From Acidocella facilis ATCC 35904 (GTDB lineage Bacteria; Pseudomonadota; Alphaproteobacteria; Acetobacterales; Acetobacteraceae), in contig NZ_JHYG01000003.1 of the NCBI RefSeq assembly GCF_000687875.1, forward strand, positions 62,001-126,000: a stretch of 64,000 bases of DNA, read 5' to 3'. A program made the translations under genes and the position numbers. Positions 17,066-24,910 of the stretch are shown piece by piece. The notes beneath the pieces were generated by a model. That model did no database searches. It was not told the origin of the DNA and was given only the letters and a program-made list of their open reading frames with translations. Each line of letters opens with the position of its first letter. Positions within the stretch are counted from its first letter, which is position 1.

Positions 17066-18324
17066 GGCGCCGGCTCCTCCTCAGCGGGCACGTCCTCGGT
17101 CAGGGCGGTCACGCGCACGCCGTAGCGGTCATTCGCCACCGCCACCACCTCGCCATAAGCGAGCTTCTGGCCGTTCGCGTAAATCGCCAAAGGTTCGCCG
17201 ATCATCTGGTCCAGCTGCAAAATCTGCCCGTGGCGCAGCGCGCGCAGATCCTTCACGGTGATGTGGGTGCGGCCCAGTTCCACCGTCACCGCCACCTGCA
17301 CCCGGTCCAGCACCGCCTTGGCGGTAATTGCCGGCGCGCCGCCGGCGCGCGCCTGCAGCCGTTCCAGTTCGACCCGCTCGGTCTCGGCGAGTTTCTCCGC
17401 CCCGGTGACGCGTTCTGTCTGCTCGCTCATTTCACTCTCCTCCTCATCTGATTCGGCGCGCACCCGGCAGCAGACATAACCGTCCTGCTGGCCATAATCG
17501 GCCAGGAACAGATCCACCCCGCCGGAGACCGCCACCGCATGCGGCCACAGCGTGAAGGGCAGCACGTCGCCCGCCTGCAGCGCCTGAAACACCGCCAGCG
17601 GCACCTCCGCCCGGGCCAGCTCGAAGCTCAGCGCCAGCCTGGTGGTATTGGCCAGCAGCTCGATGCCGCTGGTCCAGTTCTGGTCCGGTCCGCGCCCGCC
17701 CAGCAGGCCGGACTGGGTGGCGATTTTCGCCTCCAGCGTTTCGAAGGCGGAGTAGGGAACGATGACGCGGATGGTGCCCGACCCCAGCTCGGTCTCGAAA
17801 ATGCCGGTGACGGCGATCATCCAATCCTGCCCATCGGCGATGGCGAGCATGCCGGTGGCGTTCTCATAAGCCAGGGCCTCCAGCTGCATCGGCACCACCG
17901 GCGCGAAGGTGTCGGTGATGGTGGCGAAGGCGAGGTCGATCATTTGCTTGCCCACGCGCGTCTCCAGCGCGGAAAGCTCGTAACGCTCGAACGGATGCGC
18001 GGCGGTGGCGCCGCACATCGCATCCACCATCGCGCCGATCAGATCGCCATCGATCGCCAGCAGCATCCGCCCGCGCAACGGGGTGAGTTCGGAGATGCCC
18101 GCCAGCATCACCTCCGGCAAAGCGGACATGGCGGATTCATGCGAGATCACATTCTGGATGCAGGAGAGAACCTGCACCGAATGGCGCATGCGCTGGAACA
18201 AAGCGAAGGCGATCTGGCGCATGAACCGGTCCGCCAGCGTCTCCATGAGAATGGAGCGCAGCAGCGGGGCGCGCATCGGGTCGAGCAGATCGAGCAGCTC
18301 GACATCGGCGTTTTCGTCAAGCAT
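17062..18324 (-). CDS. fliM: FliM-FliN fusion, flagellar C-ring protein
   Basis: A 420-aa protein joining the two C-ring switch proteins. Residues about 20-210 are the FliM middle domain (METLADRFMRQIAFALFQRM, then FERYELSALETRVGKQMIDL). Residues about 222-288 are the FliM SpoA domain (TTRLALSFELARAEVPLAVF). After an acidic linker (290-325, ESDEEESEMSEQTE) a second SpoA domain at 336-408 matches FliN (LDRVQVAVTVELGRTHITVK, LQLDQMIGEPLAIYANGQKL). No separate fliN is in the window. The usual N-terminal CheY-P motif is shortened (VELLDLLDP), and the FliG-contact GGxGR motif reads CGATAAH. It overlaps fliQ downstream by 4 bp and fliK upstream by 8 bp. Confidence 0.88.
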   Translation of the reverse strand: MLDENADVELLDLLDPMRAPLLRSILMETLADRFMRQIAFALFQRMRHSVQVLSCIQNVISHESAMSALPEVMLAGISELTPLRGRMLLAIDGDLIGAMVDAMCGATAAHPFERYELSALETRVGKQMIDLAFATITDTFAPVVPMQLEALAYENATGMLAIADGQDWMIAVTGIFETELGSGTIRVIVPYSAFETLEAKIATQSGLLGGRGPDQNWTSGIELLANTTRLALSFELARAEVPLAVFQALQAGDVLPFTLWPHAVAVSGGVDLFLADYGQQDGYVCCRVRAESDEEESEMSEQTERVTGAEKLAETERVELERLQARAGGAPAITAKAVLDRVQVAVTVELGRTHITVKDLRALRHGQILQLDQMIGEPLAIYANGQKLAYGEVVAVANDRYGVRVTALTEDVPAEEEPAP

Positions 18325-19915
18325 AGGCGCTCAGGCCGCTCGCCGGCGGGTTGTCGCTGCTGGGCTGCGGGGCGCTGGCCTGCTGTTGCGGGGCGCGTTG
18401 CTGGTGCTGCCCGCTCTGCCCGCCGCTTTGCGCGAATTGGCCGCCCACCTGCGCTTGGCCCAGCGTGAGGCCGGATTGCGCCATGGCGCCGGACAGGCCG
18501 GGCAGGGCGGATTGCAGCGCCTGCGCCGCATCCGCGGTGCTGGGCACGAACAGTAAATTCACCTGCCCCTGCGCCCCCAGCCCGACCTGCACGGAGAGAT
18601 GGCCAAGCCCCGGCGGATCCAGCCGCAGCACCGCGCCGCTTTGCCCGGCCTGGTGCAGGGCGGTGACGGTGGCGGCCAGGGCGGTGGCGCTGCCGGCGGC
18701 CAGAACCGGGCTGGCGCTGGCGTGGCTGGTGGTTGCCGCCATGATGTTTGCCGCCATAGTGGCGGGCTGGATGCCGGGGGCGGCCATTGGCAGGGCGGAG
18801 GCAGGCCCCAAGACGCTGTTGCTGGACGCGGAGGCGGCATTTTGCGCGTGCGGGGCGGGGCTGGTGATGGCAGCCGTGGCGGCCGCCTCCCTGACCGCCA
18901 GCAAGGCGGCCGTGCTCGCCGGGGCAGAGCCAGGCGCGGACGCGGAGGCCGCGCCAGGATCGGATTTTGCTGGACCTGATTTTGCTGGTGCGGCGCTGGC
19001 GGCGCGGGGCGTCACGGCGGAAGGCACGGGACCGGCCGTGCCAGAGCCAGGCTGCGGGGCAGCCGGTGCAATGTTTTTTGCCGTGGTCGCGTCGCCGGTG
19101 GCGGCTGGCGCGAGGCTGGCGCCCGGTGCCTTGGCGGCCGGCTTGGCGTCCTTGCCGTCGCTGATGAGGGGAGGCGCGCTCGCGCTGGCCATAACGGGCG
19201 AGGCCGCCCCGCCGTTCCCTTGCGCGGGGGGCTCAGCCGAAGCGGCTTTGGCGCTCATGCCGGTGCCGATGCTGGCGCTGGTGCTGGTATGGAGGCCGAC
19301 GCCGGCGATGGCCTTGGCGCTGCCCTTCCCGCTGGCCGGTTCATCCGTGCTGGAGGGCTGCACGCCATGCCGCGTATCAATCGCGGCGGCTTTGTCCGGC
19401 AGCCCGATGGCGGAAGGTTCATCCATGCTGGAGGGCGTCACGCCATGTCGCGTACCGATCGCGCTTGTGCTGTCCTGCGGGCTGGTGGCGGCTGCCACGG
19501 CGGCGGATGGCTGCTGCGCCGCTGGATCAGCCAGCGGGATTGTGAGCGGCGCCACCGCATCCTGGCGCGCCGCTTTCCGGGGGCTTAGCGGGCTGGCCTC
19601 GTTTGCCGCCTGCGCGTCTTGCGGCGCGCGCGCGCGCGCCGCTTTGGGCTTGGCAGGCGCGGCGTTGGCGGCCGGGAGGGGCAGAGCGGCGCGGGGCAGC
19701 GCGGGCGTGGCAGCGGCGTTGCTGGGCGCGGCGGCGTCGGACGCGGCGGCGTCGGGCGCGCCGGTGCCCGCTGACGGTGCCTCCATGTCCTGCTGCGCCG
19801 CCTGCAGGCTCTGCGCCCAGGCCGCTTGATCCGCCGCCCCCGGGCTGTTGGGGGGGGGCGCGCTCGCCTTCGTCACCGAGATCGGCGCGGTCATCGGCAT
19901 CACAGTATCGCCCAT
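18317..19915 (-). CDS. fliK: Hook-length control protein FliK
   Basis: A 532-aa FliK. The N-terminal three-quarters are low-complexity Ala/Pro/Ser, as in other molecular rulers. The C-terminal FliK domain has GAVLRLDPPGLGHLSVQVGL (family 'L.L.P.dLG.v.v.i'), followed by LFVPSTADAAQALQSALPGL, the region that switches FlhB specificity. The C-terminal tail is Gln/Ser-rich. Start: ATG at 19915 overlaps the fliG stop (TGATG); GTG at 19918 would add one residue. The ruler part contains a 26-residue direct repeat (TRHGVTPSSMDEP / TRHGVQPSSTDEP). Confidence 0.85.
   Translation of the reverse strand: MGDTVMPMTAPISVTKASAPPPNSPGAADQAAWAQSLQAAQQDMEAPSAGTGAPDAAASDAAAPSNAAATPALPRAALPLPAANAAPAKPKAARARAPQDAQAANEASPLSPRKAARQDAVAPLTIPLADPAAQQPSAAVAAATSPQDSTSAIGTRHGVTPSSMDEPSAIGLPDKAAAIDTRHGVQPSSTDEPASGKGSAKAIAGVGLHTSTSASIGTGMSAKAASAEPPAQGNGGAASPVMASASAPPLISDGKDAKPAAKAPGASLAPAATGDATTAKNIAPAAPQPGSGTAGPVPSAVTPRAASAAPAKSGPAKSDPGAASASAPGSAPASTAALLAVREAAATAAITSPAPHAQNAASASSNSVLGPASALPMAAPGIQPATMAANIMAATTSHASASPVLAAGSATALAATVTALHQAGQSGAVLRLDPPGLGHLSVQVGLGAQGQVNLLFVPSTADAAQALQSALPGLSGAMAQSGLTLGQAQVGGQFAQSGGQSGQHQQRAPQQQASAPQPSSDNPPASGLSAYA
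19338..19464. repeat. 78-bp-period direct repeat inside fliK
   Basis: Two copies of a roughly 49-bp segment start at 19338 and 19416, a period of 78 bp (26 codons), with a less alike spacer. They encode the two TRHGV-x-PSS-x-DEP blocks of FliK. The in-frame period means copy-number change would shift the ruler length by whole 26-residue steps. Confidence 0.8.
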
Positions 19916-20940
19916 CACACCATCTCCTCGGTGGCGCTGATGGTGATGCGGCCCTCGGCGGCCAGGCGCAGCGCCGCATCGACAATCTCGCTCTGCGCCG
20001 CCAGCGCGTCCGAACGGCGGATCGGCGGGCCGCCGCTCAGCTCCTCCTTCAGCACCTCGGTCTGCCGCGCGGAGAGATTGGTGAAGAACCGGTCGCGCAG
20101 ATCCTGCTCGACCAGCCGCAGCGCCGGGGCCAGCTTGTCCGCCGGCACCTCGCGCAGCAGCAGCTGCAGATTGCGGTCGGTCAGCTTGCCGAGATCGACG
20201 AAGGTGAAGAGATTTTCGCGGATCTTCTCGGCGGTCTTGCTGTCGCGCTGGTCGATCGCGGCGAGCACGGTGTCGGACATGGCCGAGGGGAAATGGTTGA
20301 GAATCTCCGCCGTCTGCTTCGCGCCGCCGAGATTGGTGACGCGCCGCCCGCCGGTGCCGGTCTGCATCGCCAGCTCCTCCAGCATGTCCCGCAGCTCCTT
20401 CACCACGCTGGGCGAGACGACATCGAGATTGGAAAACCGATACAGCGCCTCCGCCGCCAGCGGCTCGGGCAGGTAGGTCAGCAGATTGGCCCCCATATCA
20501 TGCGGAATATGCGCCAGCAGCAGCGCGATGGTCTGCGGGCGCTCATGCATCATCTGCATCGCCAGCGTCCGCGCATCGGTATTTGGCGGCAGCTGGAAGC
20601 TGGAGCGCCGGTCATTACGGCGCAGCCGGTCCAGAATCTCCTTCGCCTGCGGTTCGCCCAGCGCATTCACCAGCACCCGGCTGAGAAATTTGATGCTGTC
20701 GCCGCCGATGCTGGTGATGCCAAGATCCGAGGCGAAGGACAGCATGATGTCCTCGCGGAGCTGCGCATTGACGCCTTTGAGATTAGACATCGCCACCGAA
20801 ATTCGGCCGACGGTCAGCTCGTCCATCTCCTTCATCACCGCGGCGGCGGTTTCCTCGCCCAGCTCGCGCAGCACCAGCGCGGCGCGCTCGGGCCCGGTCA
20901 GGCCGTTTGTCAGTGCAAGATCCGTGCTTTGTTCAGTCAT
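19915..20940 (-). CDS. fliG: Flagellar motor switch protein FliG
   Basis: A 341-aa FliG, joining the MS ring to the C ring and receiving torque from MotA. The N domain opens LTGPERAALVLRELGEETAA; the middle has the ERPQTIALLLAHIPHDMGAN region matching the E(H/R)PQ signature; the C-terminal torque domain has LFTFVDLGKLTDRNLQLLLR, then LVEQDLRDRFFTNLSARQTE, close to the E. coli charged helix. It overlaps fliF by 8 bp. The partner FliM lacks the usual GGxGR FliG-contact motif, so the interface may differ. Confidence 0.95.
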   Translation of the reverse strand: MTEQSTDLALTNGLTGPERAALVLRELGEETAAAVMKEMDELTVGRISVAMSNLKGVNAQLREDIMLSFASDLGITSIGGDSIKFLSRVLVNALGEPQAKEILDRLRRNDRRSSFQLPPNTDARTLAMQMMHERPQTIALLLAHIPHDMGANLLTYLPEPLAAEALYRFSNLDVVSPSVVKELRDMLEELAMQTGTGGRRVTNLGGAKQTAEILNHFPSAMSDTVLAAIDQRDSKTAEKIRENLFTFVDLGKLTDRNLQLLLREVPADKLAPALRLVEQDLRDRFFTNLSARQTEVLKEELSGGPPIRRSDALAAQSEIVDAALRLAAEGRITISATEEMV

Positions 20941-22492
20941 TTTCTTCAGCCCAGCTTTGCAGGAGCCGCGCGACGCCCGGTATGTTTTCCGCCGCCTGGT
21001 CGCGCAGCTCGGTGAAATCGCGCGGCGGCACCACCACCGGCAGCGGCCGCTGCGGTAGCGGCGCGGGCGCTGGCGGCGGGATCAGCGTTTTCAGATTGAC
21101 ATTGGCCAGGCGCCGCCCCGCCGGCAGCGCCAGCCCGAACAGCAGCGCCAGCGCTGCCACCACCTCCAGCAGCGCATGCGCCACCGGATTGGCCGCCGCC
21201 GCCAGCGGTGCCGCCGCAAGCCCACCGCTCGGCTTCTGGAAGGGCGAGGCCAGCACATTCACGCTGACATTCGGATAGGCGAAGCCGGCGGCGATCGCGG
21301 CCTTCACCTGCTCGGTGGTCAAGCCCTTCGGCAGCGCCGCCTGGTTCAGCACCACGGATACGGCGAGCCCCTTCACCGCCCAATCCGGCTTGGTGATATC
21401 CGCCTGGGTCTGGTCATTGACGAAGCTCTGATCGAGATCGTCGCTGCTTTTGCTGGGCAGCGTCGGCTTGCTGGCGGGCGCGCCGCTCGTGCCGGGGGCG
21501 GCGCTGGCCGTGGTGTTCGCGCTCGCATTGGCGCTGGGCGCGGCGGCCCCGGCGCTGGTCTGCCCCGGCGGCTCGTTGGAGAGCGCGCCGGGAATGCCGA
21601 TGGCGCTGTTATCCGGCCCGGTCTGGGTGCTCTGCTTGCTGTCCGAATGCGCCACGAGATGGGTGGGCCCGTAGCTGGTCTGCTCGATATGGGTGCGGGT
21701 GAAATCCAGCTGGGCGGACACGTCGGTTTGAAAATTCCCTGCCCCCACCAAGGGGATCAGCAGCCCGGCGACACGCGCCGCCGCCCCGGCCTCGACCTGT
21801 GAGACGGTGGCGAATTGCGCCCCGGTGGTCAGGCTGTCGGAGGGGGGATAGAGCGTGGTGCCCGCGGTGGTGACCACGGTGACGCCCGTCTCCTCCAGGC
21901 CCGGCACCGCGCCGGCGACCAGCCGGGCGATCGCCTCGGCCTGGCTGGCGGCCTGGCCGGGATCGGCATCCAGCACCACCGAGGCGGCGGGCTTGGGCTG
22001 GTCCGCCAGAAACGGCGTTTCCGGTGGCAGCGCCAGGAACACTTGCGCGCTGCGAATGCCGGCCAGCTGCTGGATGGATTGTTGCAAGGAGAGTTCCAGC
22101 GCCTGGGTCGCCATCGCGCTCTGGGCGCGGTCGGACGTCGTCATCGGCGCGGTTTCAAGCTGGGTCCAGGCGGCTTGCGTGTTCGAGCCCGGCACCTGCG
22201 CCGCGCCCAGCTGCAGCCGCGCCTGCGCCAGCTGCGGGGCGGGCACCAGAATCACGTTGCCGGCGGCCTGCAACTGATAGGGAATGCCGAGCTTCTGCAG
22301 CTGCGCGATCACCTTGCCGCCATCCGCCGGCGAAAGCCCCTCGCTCAACACCGCATAAGGCGGCCCGGACAGTTCCAGCCAGGCGACGATGCCGAGCGAA
22401 AGCAGCACCACGCCGCCCGCCGCCCAAAGCAGCTTCGGCAGCCTGGCCGCCGCCGCCCGCCCCCGCGCCAACATGTCGCGCGCCCGCTCCAT
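20933..22492 (-). CDS. fliF: MS-ring protein FliF
   Basis: A 519-aa FliF, the membrane ring on which the basal body is built. It has an N-terminal membrane helix (LPKLLWAAGGVVLLSLGIVAW, quoted in part), then the secretin-like ring-building motifs: YAVLSEGLSPADGGKVIAQL, KLGIPYQLQAAGNVILVPA, and ALELSLQQSIQQLAGIRSAQ. A second membrane helix sits near the C-terminus (about residues 435-455). The C-terminal tail with FTELRDQAAENIPGVARLLQ is the FliG-binding end. It is 3 bp downstream of fliE. Confidence 0.95.
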   Translation of the reverse strand: MERARDMLARGRAAAARLPKLLWAAGGVVLLSLGIVAWLELSGPPYAVLSEGLSPADGGKVIAQLQKLGIPYQLQAAGNVILVPAPQLAQARLQLGAAQVPGSNTQAAWTQLETAPMTTSDRAQSAMATQALELSLQQSIQQLAGIRSAQVFLALPPETPFLADQPKPAASVVLDADPGQAASQAEAIARLVAGAVPGLEETGVTVVTTAGTTLYPPSDSLTTGAQFATVSQVEAGAAARVAGLLIPLVGAGNFQTDVSAQLDFTRTHIEQTSYGPTHLVAHSDSKQSTQTGPDNSAIGIPGALSNEPPGQTSAGAAAPSANASANTTASAAPGTSGAPASKPTLPSKSSDDLDQSFVNDQTQADITKPDWAVKGLAVSVVLNQAALPKGLTTEQVKAAIAAGFAYPNVSVNVLASPFQKPSGGLAAAPLAAAANPVAHALLEVVAALALLFGLALPAGRRLANVNLKTLIPPPAPAPLPQRPLPVVVPPRDFTELRDQAAENIPGVARLLQSWAEEND

Positions 22493-22495
22493 CGA

Positions 22496-22792
22496 TCAGA
22501 ACTGCATGTTCATCACCGCCTGATAGGCGGAGACAATTTCATTGCGGACCGCCACGGTGGCGTTCCAGGCCACATCCGCCCGGTCGCTCGCCACCAGCGC
22601 CTTGCCCAGGGTGGCGCCCGGAAGCCCGGCGCTGTAGCCGGCCTCCGCCGCCGTGGCCGCCTGCTGGCTGGCGCTGACATGTTGCAGCGCGTCCGAAACC
22701 AGGGACAGAAAATGCCCGGGCTGCGGTGCGGTCGCGGCCGACGCGCGCGCGCCGGCGGCCACGCCCTGCCCCAGAATCGTTGAGATCATCAA
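22496..22792 (-). CDS. fliE: FliE, MS ring-rod adaptor
   Basis: A 98-aa FliE, joining the MS ring to the proximal rod. The C-terminal half holds the family signature (VAWNATVAVRNEIVSAYQAV, then MNMQF). AAAGGAG lies just upstream of the ATG at 22792. It is the first gene of the minus-strand operon. The 269-bp intergenic region to cheY carries a sigma-28-like promoter and a GC-rich hairpin (about 22827-22860). Confidence 0.93.
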   Translation of the reverse strand: MMISTILGQGVAAGARASAATAPQPGHFLSLVSDALQHVSASQQAATAAEAGYSAGLPGATLGKALVASDRADVAWNATVAVRNEIVSAYQAVMNMQF

Positions 22793-22887
22793 ACAGCTCC
22801 TTTATGGACCGAGGATAAAAGCGGGAGAGGCGCGGGGCGGGATCGCCCGCGCCGCCTCAGCGCGACCGCCGCCCGCGCCGGGGAAAT

Positions 22888-22914
22888 TTATTTTCGGAAA
22901 TCAGGAAAACTTTG
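22888..22914 (-). promoter_or_regulatory. Sigma-28-like promoter of the fliE operon
   Basis: On the minus strand: CAAAGTTT, 11 bases, GAAAATAA. This matches the FliA consensus 7/8 in the first element and 5/8 in the second, with exact spacing, about 95 bp upstream of fliE. If real, FliA (encoded in this operon) would feed back on its own synthesis. An early-class promoter elsewhere in 22793-23061 would still be needed to start the cascade; I saw no convincing sigma-54 site there. Confidence 0.35.
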
Positions 22915-23061
22915 CTCATGCCGCACGATTAAATCCGTACGCCTAATCAATTCTTAAAATCGGCGCGGGCGATTTTTCTTGTCGCTTTAACCGCCTCTCA
23001 ACACTTCCCAGCCATTCTGTCGCGACCCTGCGCAAATATAGCTGATTGGAGCGCCGTTCTC

Positions 23062-23433
23062 ATGCCGATTATTCTTGTTCTCGACGATTCCGCCACAATG
23101 GTGATGAGTCTGTCACATATCCTGAAAGGAGCGGGTTATGAGGTCGAGACCGGCATGAACGGGCGCGAGGGAATCACCAAGCTGAGCGGGGGGTTGAAGC
23201 CGGCGGCGATCCTGACGGATCTGAACATGCCGGAGCTGGATGGCATCGGCTTCATCAAGGAAGCCCGCAAGATCGCTTCCGCGCGCTTCACGCCGATCAT
23301 CGTGCTGACAACGGAATCAGGCGGGCGCAAGCGCGACGAGGCGCGGGCCGCCGGGGCCTCGGGCTGGCTGACCAAGCCGGCGGAGCCGAACCAGCTTTTA
23401 TCCGTCGTCAAGCAGCTTTGCCCGGTAAAATAA
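23062..23433 (+). CDS. cheY: CheY-like response regulator
   Basis: A 123-aa single receiver domain. The phosphoacceptor is Asp53 (ILTDLNMPELDG), the acidic pair Asp8/Asp9 is in LVLDDSAT, the switch Thr is in VLTTES (83/84), and the Lys is in LTKPAEPNQ (105). Phosphorylated CheY proteins bind FliM and change flagellar rotation. Having no output domain and standing between flagellar blocks, it is most likely the motor-directed CheY. TTGGAG lies upstream of the ATG. No cheA, cheW, cheR, cheB or chemoreceptor is in the window, so its kinase is elsewhere. The CheZ-like gene follows after 12 bp. Confidence 0.9.
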   Translation: MPIILVLDDSATMVMSLSHILKGAGYEVETGMNGREGITKLSGGLKPAAILTDLNMPELDGIGFIKEARKIASARFTPIIVLTTESGGRKRDEARAAGASGWLTKPAEPNQLLSVVKQLCPVK

Positions 23434-23445
23434 AGGAGATCAGAC

Positions 23446-23901
23446 ATGAGCGGGATGGCTGAGGCAAATGAAAAGCTGGTCTGTGCCATCCTGGCCGAGC
23501 AGGTTGCGCATTTACGCGACAAGATGGATGCGAGCGACGCGTTTGATCTGCTTTGGCGGACCTCGGCCTTGCTGTCCTGGCTGTCCGGATTGCTGGCCGA
23601 TATTAATCGGCAATCGCCGCAGGCCAGCCCGGTGGTGGAGCGCGAACGCAATGAGGCGATCAGCGAGATCGCCGAAATCCGCCGCAAGCTGGACCATCTC
23701 GCCTTTGTCGAGGCGCAGCGGCAGGATTTCGCCAAGCAGATCGCCGATTGCGTGATTGTGGCGCTGGAGCGCATGTCCGATGCGCAGATGCCCCCGGGCA
23801 CGCATTTTGCCTCCGCGGATCTTGCGGCGCTTTATGTGAGCGAGGATCAGCGCCGGCTGCATGAGGAGGTGTTGCAACGCTTGAAAGGGCAAGCGGCCTG
23901 A
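23446..23901 (+). CDS. Small helical protein with a CheZ-like DxxxQ motif
   Basis: A 151-aa protein predicted to be mostly helical, 12 bp after cheY with an AAGGAG ribosome site, so co-transcribed. In its main helix, VEAQRQDFAKQIADCVIVAL, Asp94 and Gln98 form a D-x-x-x-Q pair. CheZ removes phosphate from CheY with an Asp and a Gln in the same spacing on a long helix, and alphaproteobacterial CheT-type proteins share that motif. It is shorter than enterobacterial CheZ (about 214 aa). I infer a CheY-P phosphatase or CheY-binding partner. A structural role unrelated to phosphatase activity cannot be excluded. Confidence 0.6.
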   Translation: MSGMAEANEKLVCAILAEQVAHLRDKMDASDAFDLLWRTSALLSWLSGLLADINRQSPQASPVVERERNEAISEIAEIRRKLDHLAFVEAQRQDFAKQIADCVIVALERMSDAQMPPGTHFASADLAALYVSEDQRRLHEEVLQRLKGQAA

Positions 23902-23906
23902 ACCAG

Positions 23907-23934
23907 AAAAAAGTGCCTCCGGGCACTTTTTTTT
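23907..23934 (+). terminator. Rho-independent terminator after the cheY unit
   Basis: Stem AGTGCC (23912-23917), loop TCCG, stem GGCACT (23922-23927), flanked by an A-run before and a T-run (23927-23934) after. This is a textbook intrinsic terminator 6 bp after the stop of the CheZ-like gene. The A/T flanks would also serve the opposite strand. Confidence 0.9.
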
Positions 23935-23997
23935 GCCAAGATCCGCGCCGCCAGGAAATCTGGCGCCATGGAATTCGAATATAGGGATGGATACAGG

Positions 23998-24021
23998 ACA
24001 GGCAGGATCCGGCCTGTTTTT
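23998..24021 (+). terminator. Second hairpin with T-run upstream of flgB
   Basis: Stem ACAGGC (23998-24003), 8-base loop, stem GCCTGT (24012-24017), then TTTTTA. Together with the terminator at 23907 it isolates flgB from the cheY transcript, unless it is an attenuator in an flgB leader starting between the two. No convincing flgB promoter was found in 23935-24113. Confidence 0.55.
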
Positions 24022-24113
24022 ACCATTTCTTCATCCCACCCGGATAGATCTCTTCCTGAAGCCCGAATGGGGCGGCAAATGCCGTGATCCCGTCGGCGGA
24101 ATGAAGGAAGCTG

Positions 24114-24467
24114 ATGATGCAGGCAGGATTTCTGGATTTCTATGGCGCCGTGCTGAATGTCCGGCAGGAGCGCGCGGATCTCATCGCCAATAATGTCGCC
24201 AATGCGGATACGCCGAATTACAAGGCGGTCGATATCTCCTTTGACTCTGCCCTGGCCAGCAGCCTGGGCGCAGGCGAGGGGCAGGATGCCGGCGCGCAAT
24301 ATCGCATGGATGGCGTGGTCGGGCTGAGTGGCAATGATGTCTCGCTCGATAATGAACGTATCGAGGCCGTGCAGAATGGCGAACAGATGCAGGCCGCCGC
24401 GACGTTCCTGCATCAATCCACCACGGCGCTGGTTACCGCGCTGCGTCCCAATCCCAGCGGCAATTAA
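24114..24467 (+). CDS. flgB: Proximal rod protein FlgB
   Basis: A 117-aa FlgB. The rod-protein N-terminus VRQERADLIANNVANADTPN has the ANNVANADTPxYK signature, followed by YKAVDISFDSAL. The C-terminal helix (NGEQMQAAATFLHQSTTALV) is typical. Preceded by AAGGAAG; a second ATG immediately follows the first, so the start may be 24114 or 24117. First gene of the flgB-flgK run. From here to about 33 kb the genes appear somewhat less GC-rich than the minus-strand block. Confidence 0.93.
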   Translation: MMQAGFLDFYGAVLNVRQERADLIANNVANADTPNYKAVDISFDSALASSLGAGEGQDAGAQYRMDGVVGLSGNDVSLDNERIEAVQNGEQMQAAATFLHQSTTALVTALRPNPSGN

Positions 24468-24481
24468 AGGCGATTCATCTC

Positions 24482-24910
24482 ATGGGCAATGGTGTTTTCT
24501 CAATCATCGGCAGCGCCCTGGCAGCGCAGGATCAACGGCTCAGCGCGATTTCCTCGAACCTCGCGAATGCCTCCTCCATCGCCGCGCCAGGCGCGCAACC
24601 TTACCGGGCGCAGGAGCTGGTTTTCCAGGCGGCGCCGGTGGTGGATGCGACGCAGATGGATGGCGCCAGTCCCCCGCTCGGCGTGCAGGTCTTAACCAGC
24701 GTGCAAAGCAACGCGCCGCCGACGCGCAAATACGATCCAGGCAATCCCTACGCGGATGCCTCAGGCTATGTCACCTCCTCGAATGTCTCACCGGTCGATG
24801 AGATGGTGAACATGATCGACAGCACGAATTCCTATTCGGCCTCGGTCGCGCTGCTCCAACAATCCACGCGGATCGATCAGCAAATCATCAACAGCTTTCA
24901 GGTGACATGA
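24482..24910 (+). CDS. flgC: Proximal rod protein FlgC
   Basis: A 142-aa FlgC. The N-terminal motif AISSNLANASSIAAPGAQPY corresponds to 'a.NlANa.T...G.PY', and the characteristic RKYDPGNPYADASGYV and SNVSPVDEMVNMIDSTNSYS segments follow. It builds the rod with FlgB, FlgF and FlgG. The stop overlaps the flgD start by 4 bp. Confidence 0.94.
   Translation: MGNGVFSIIGSALAAQDQRLSAISSNLANASSIAAPGAQPYRAQELVFQAAPVVDATQMDGASPPLGVQVLTSVQSNAPPTRKYDPGNPYADASGYVTSSNVSPVDEMVNMIDSTNSYSASVALLQQSTRIDQQIINSFQVT

Noticed and set aside
22793-23061. A sigma-54 promoter for the early flagellar genes
   Set aside because: No GG-N10-GC pair in the right context to TGGCAC-N5-TTGC was found on either strand.
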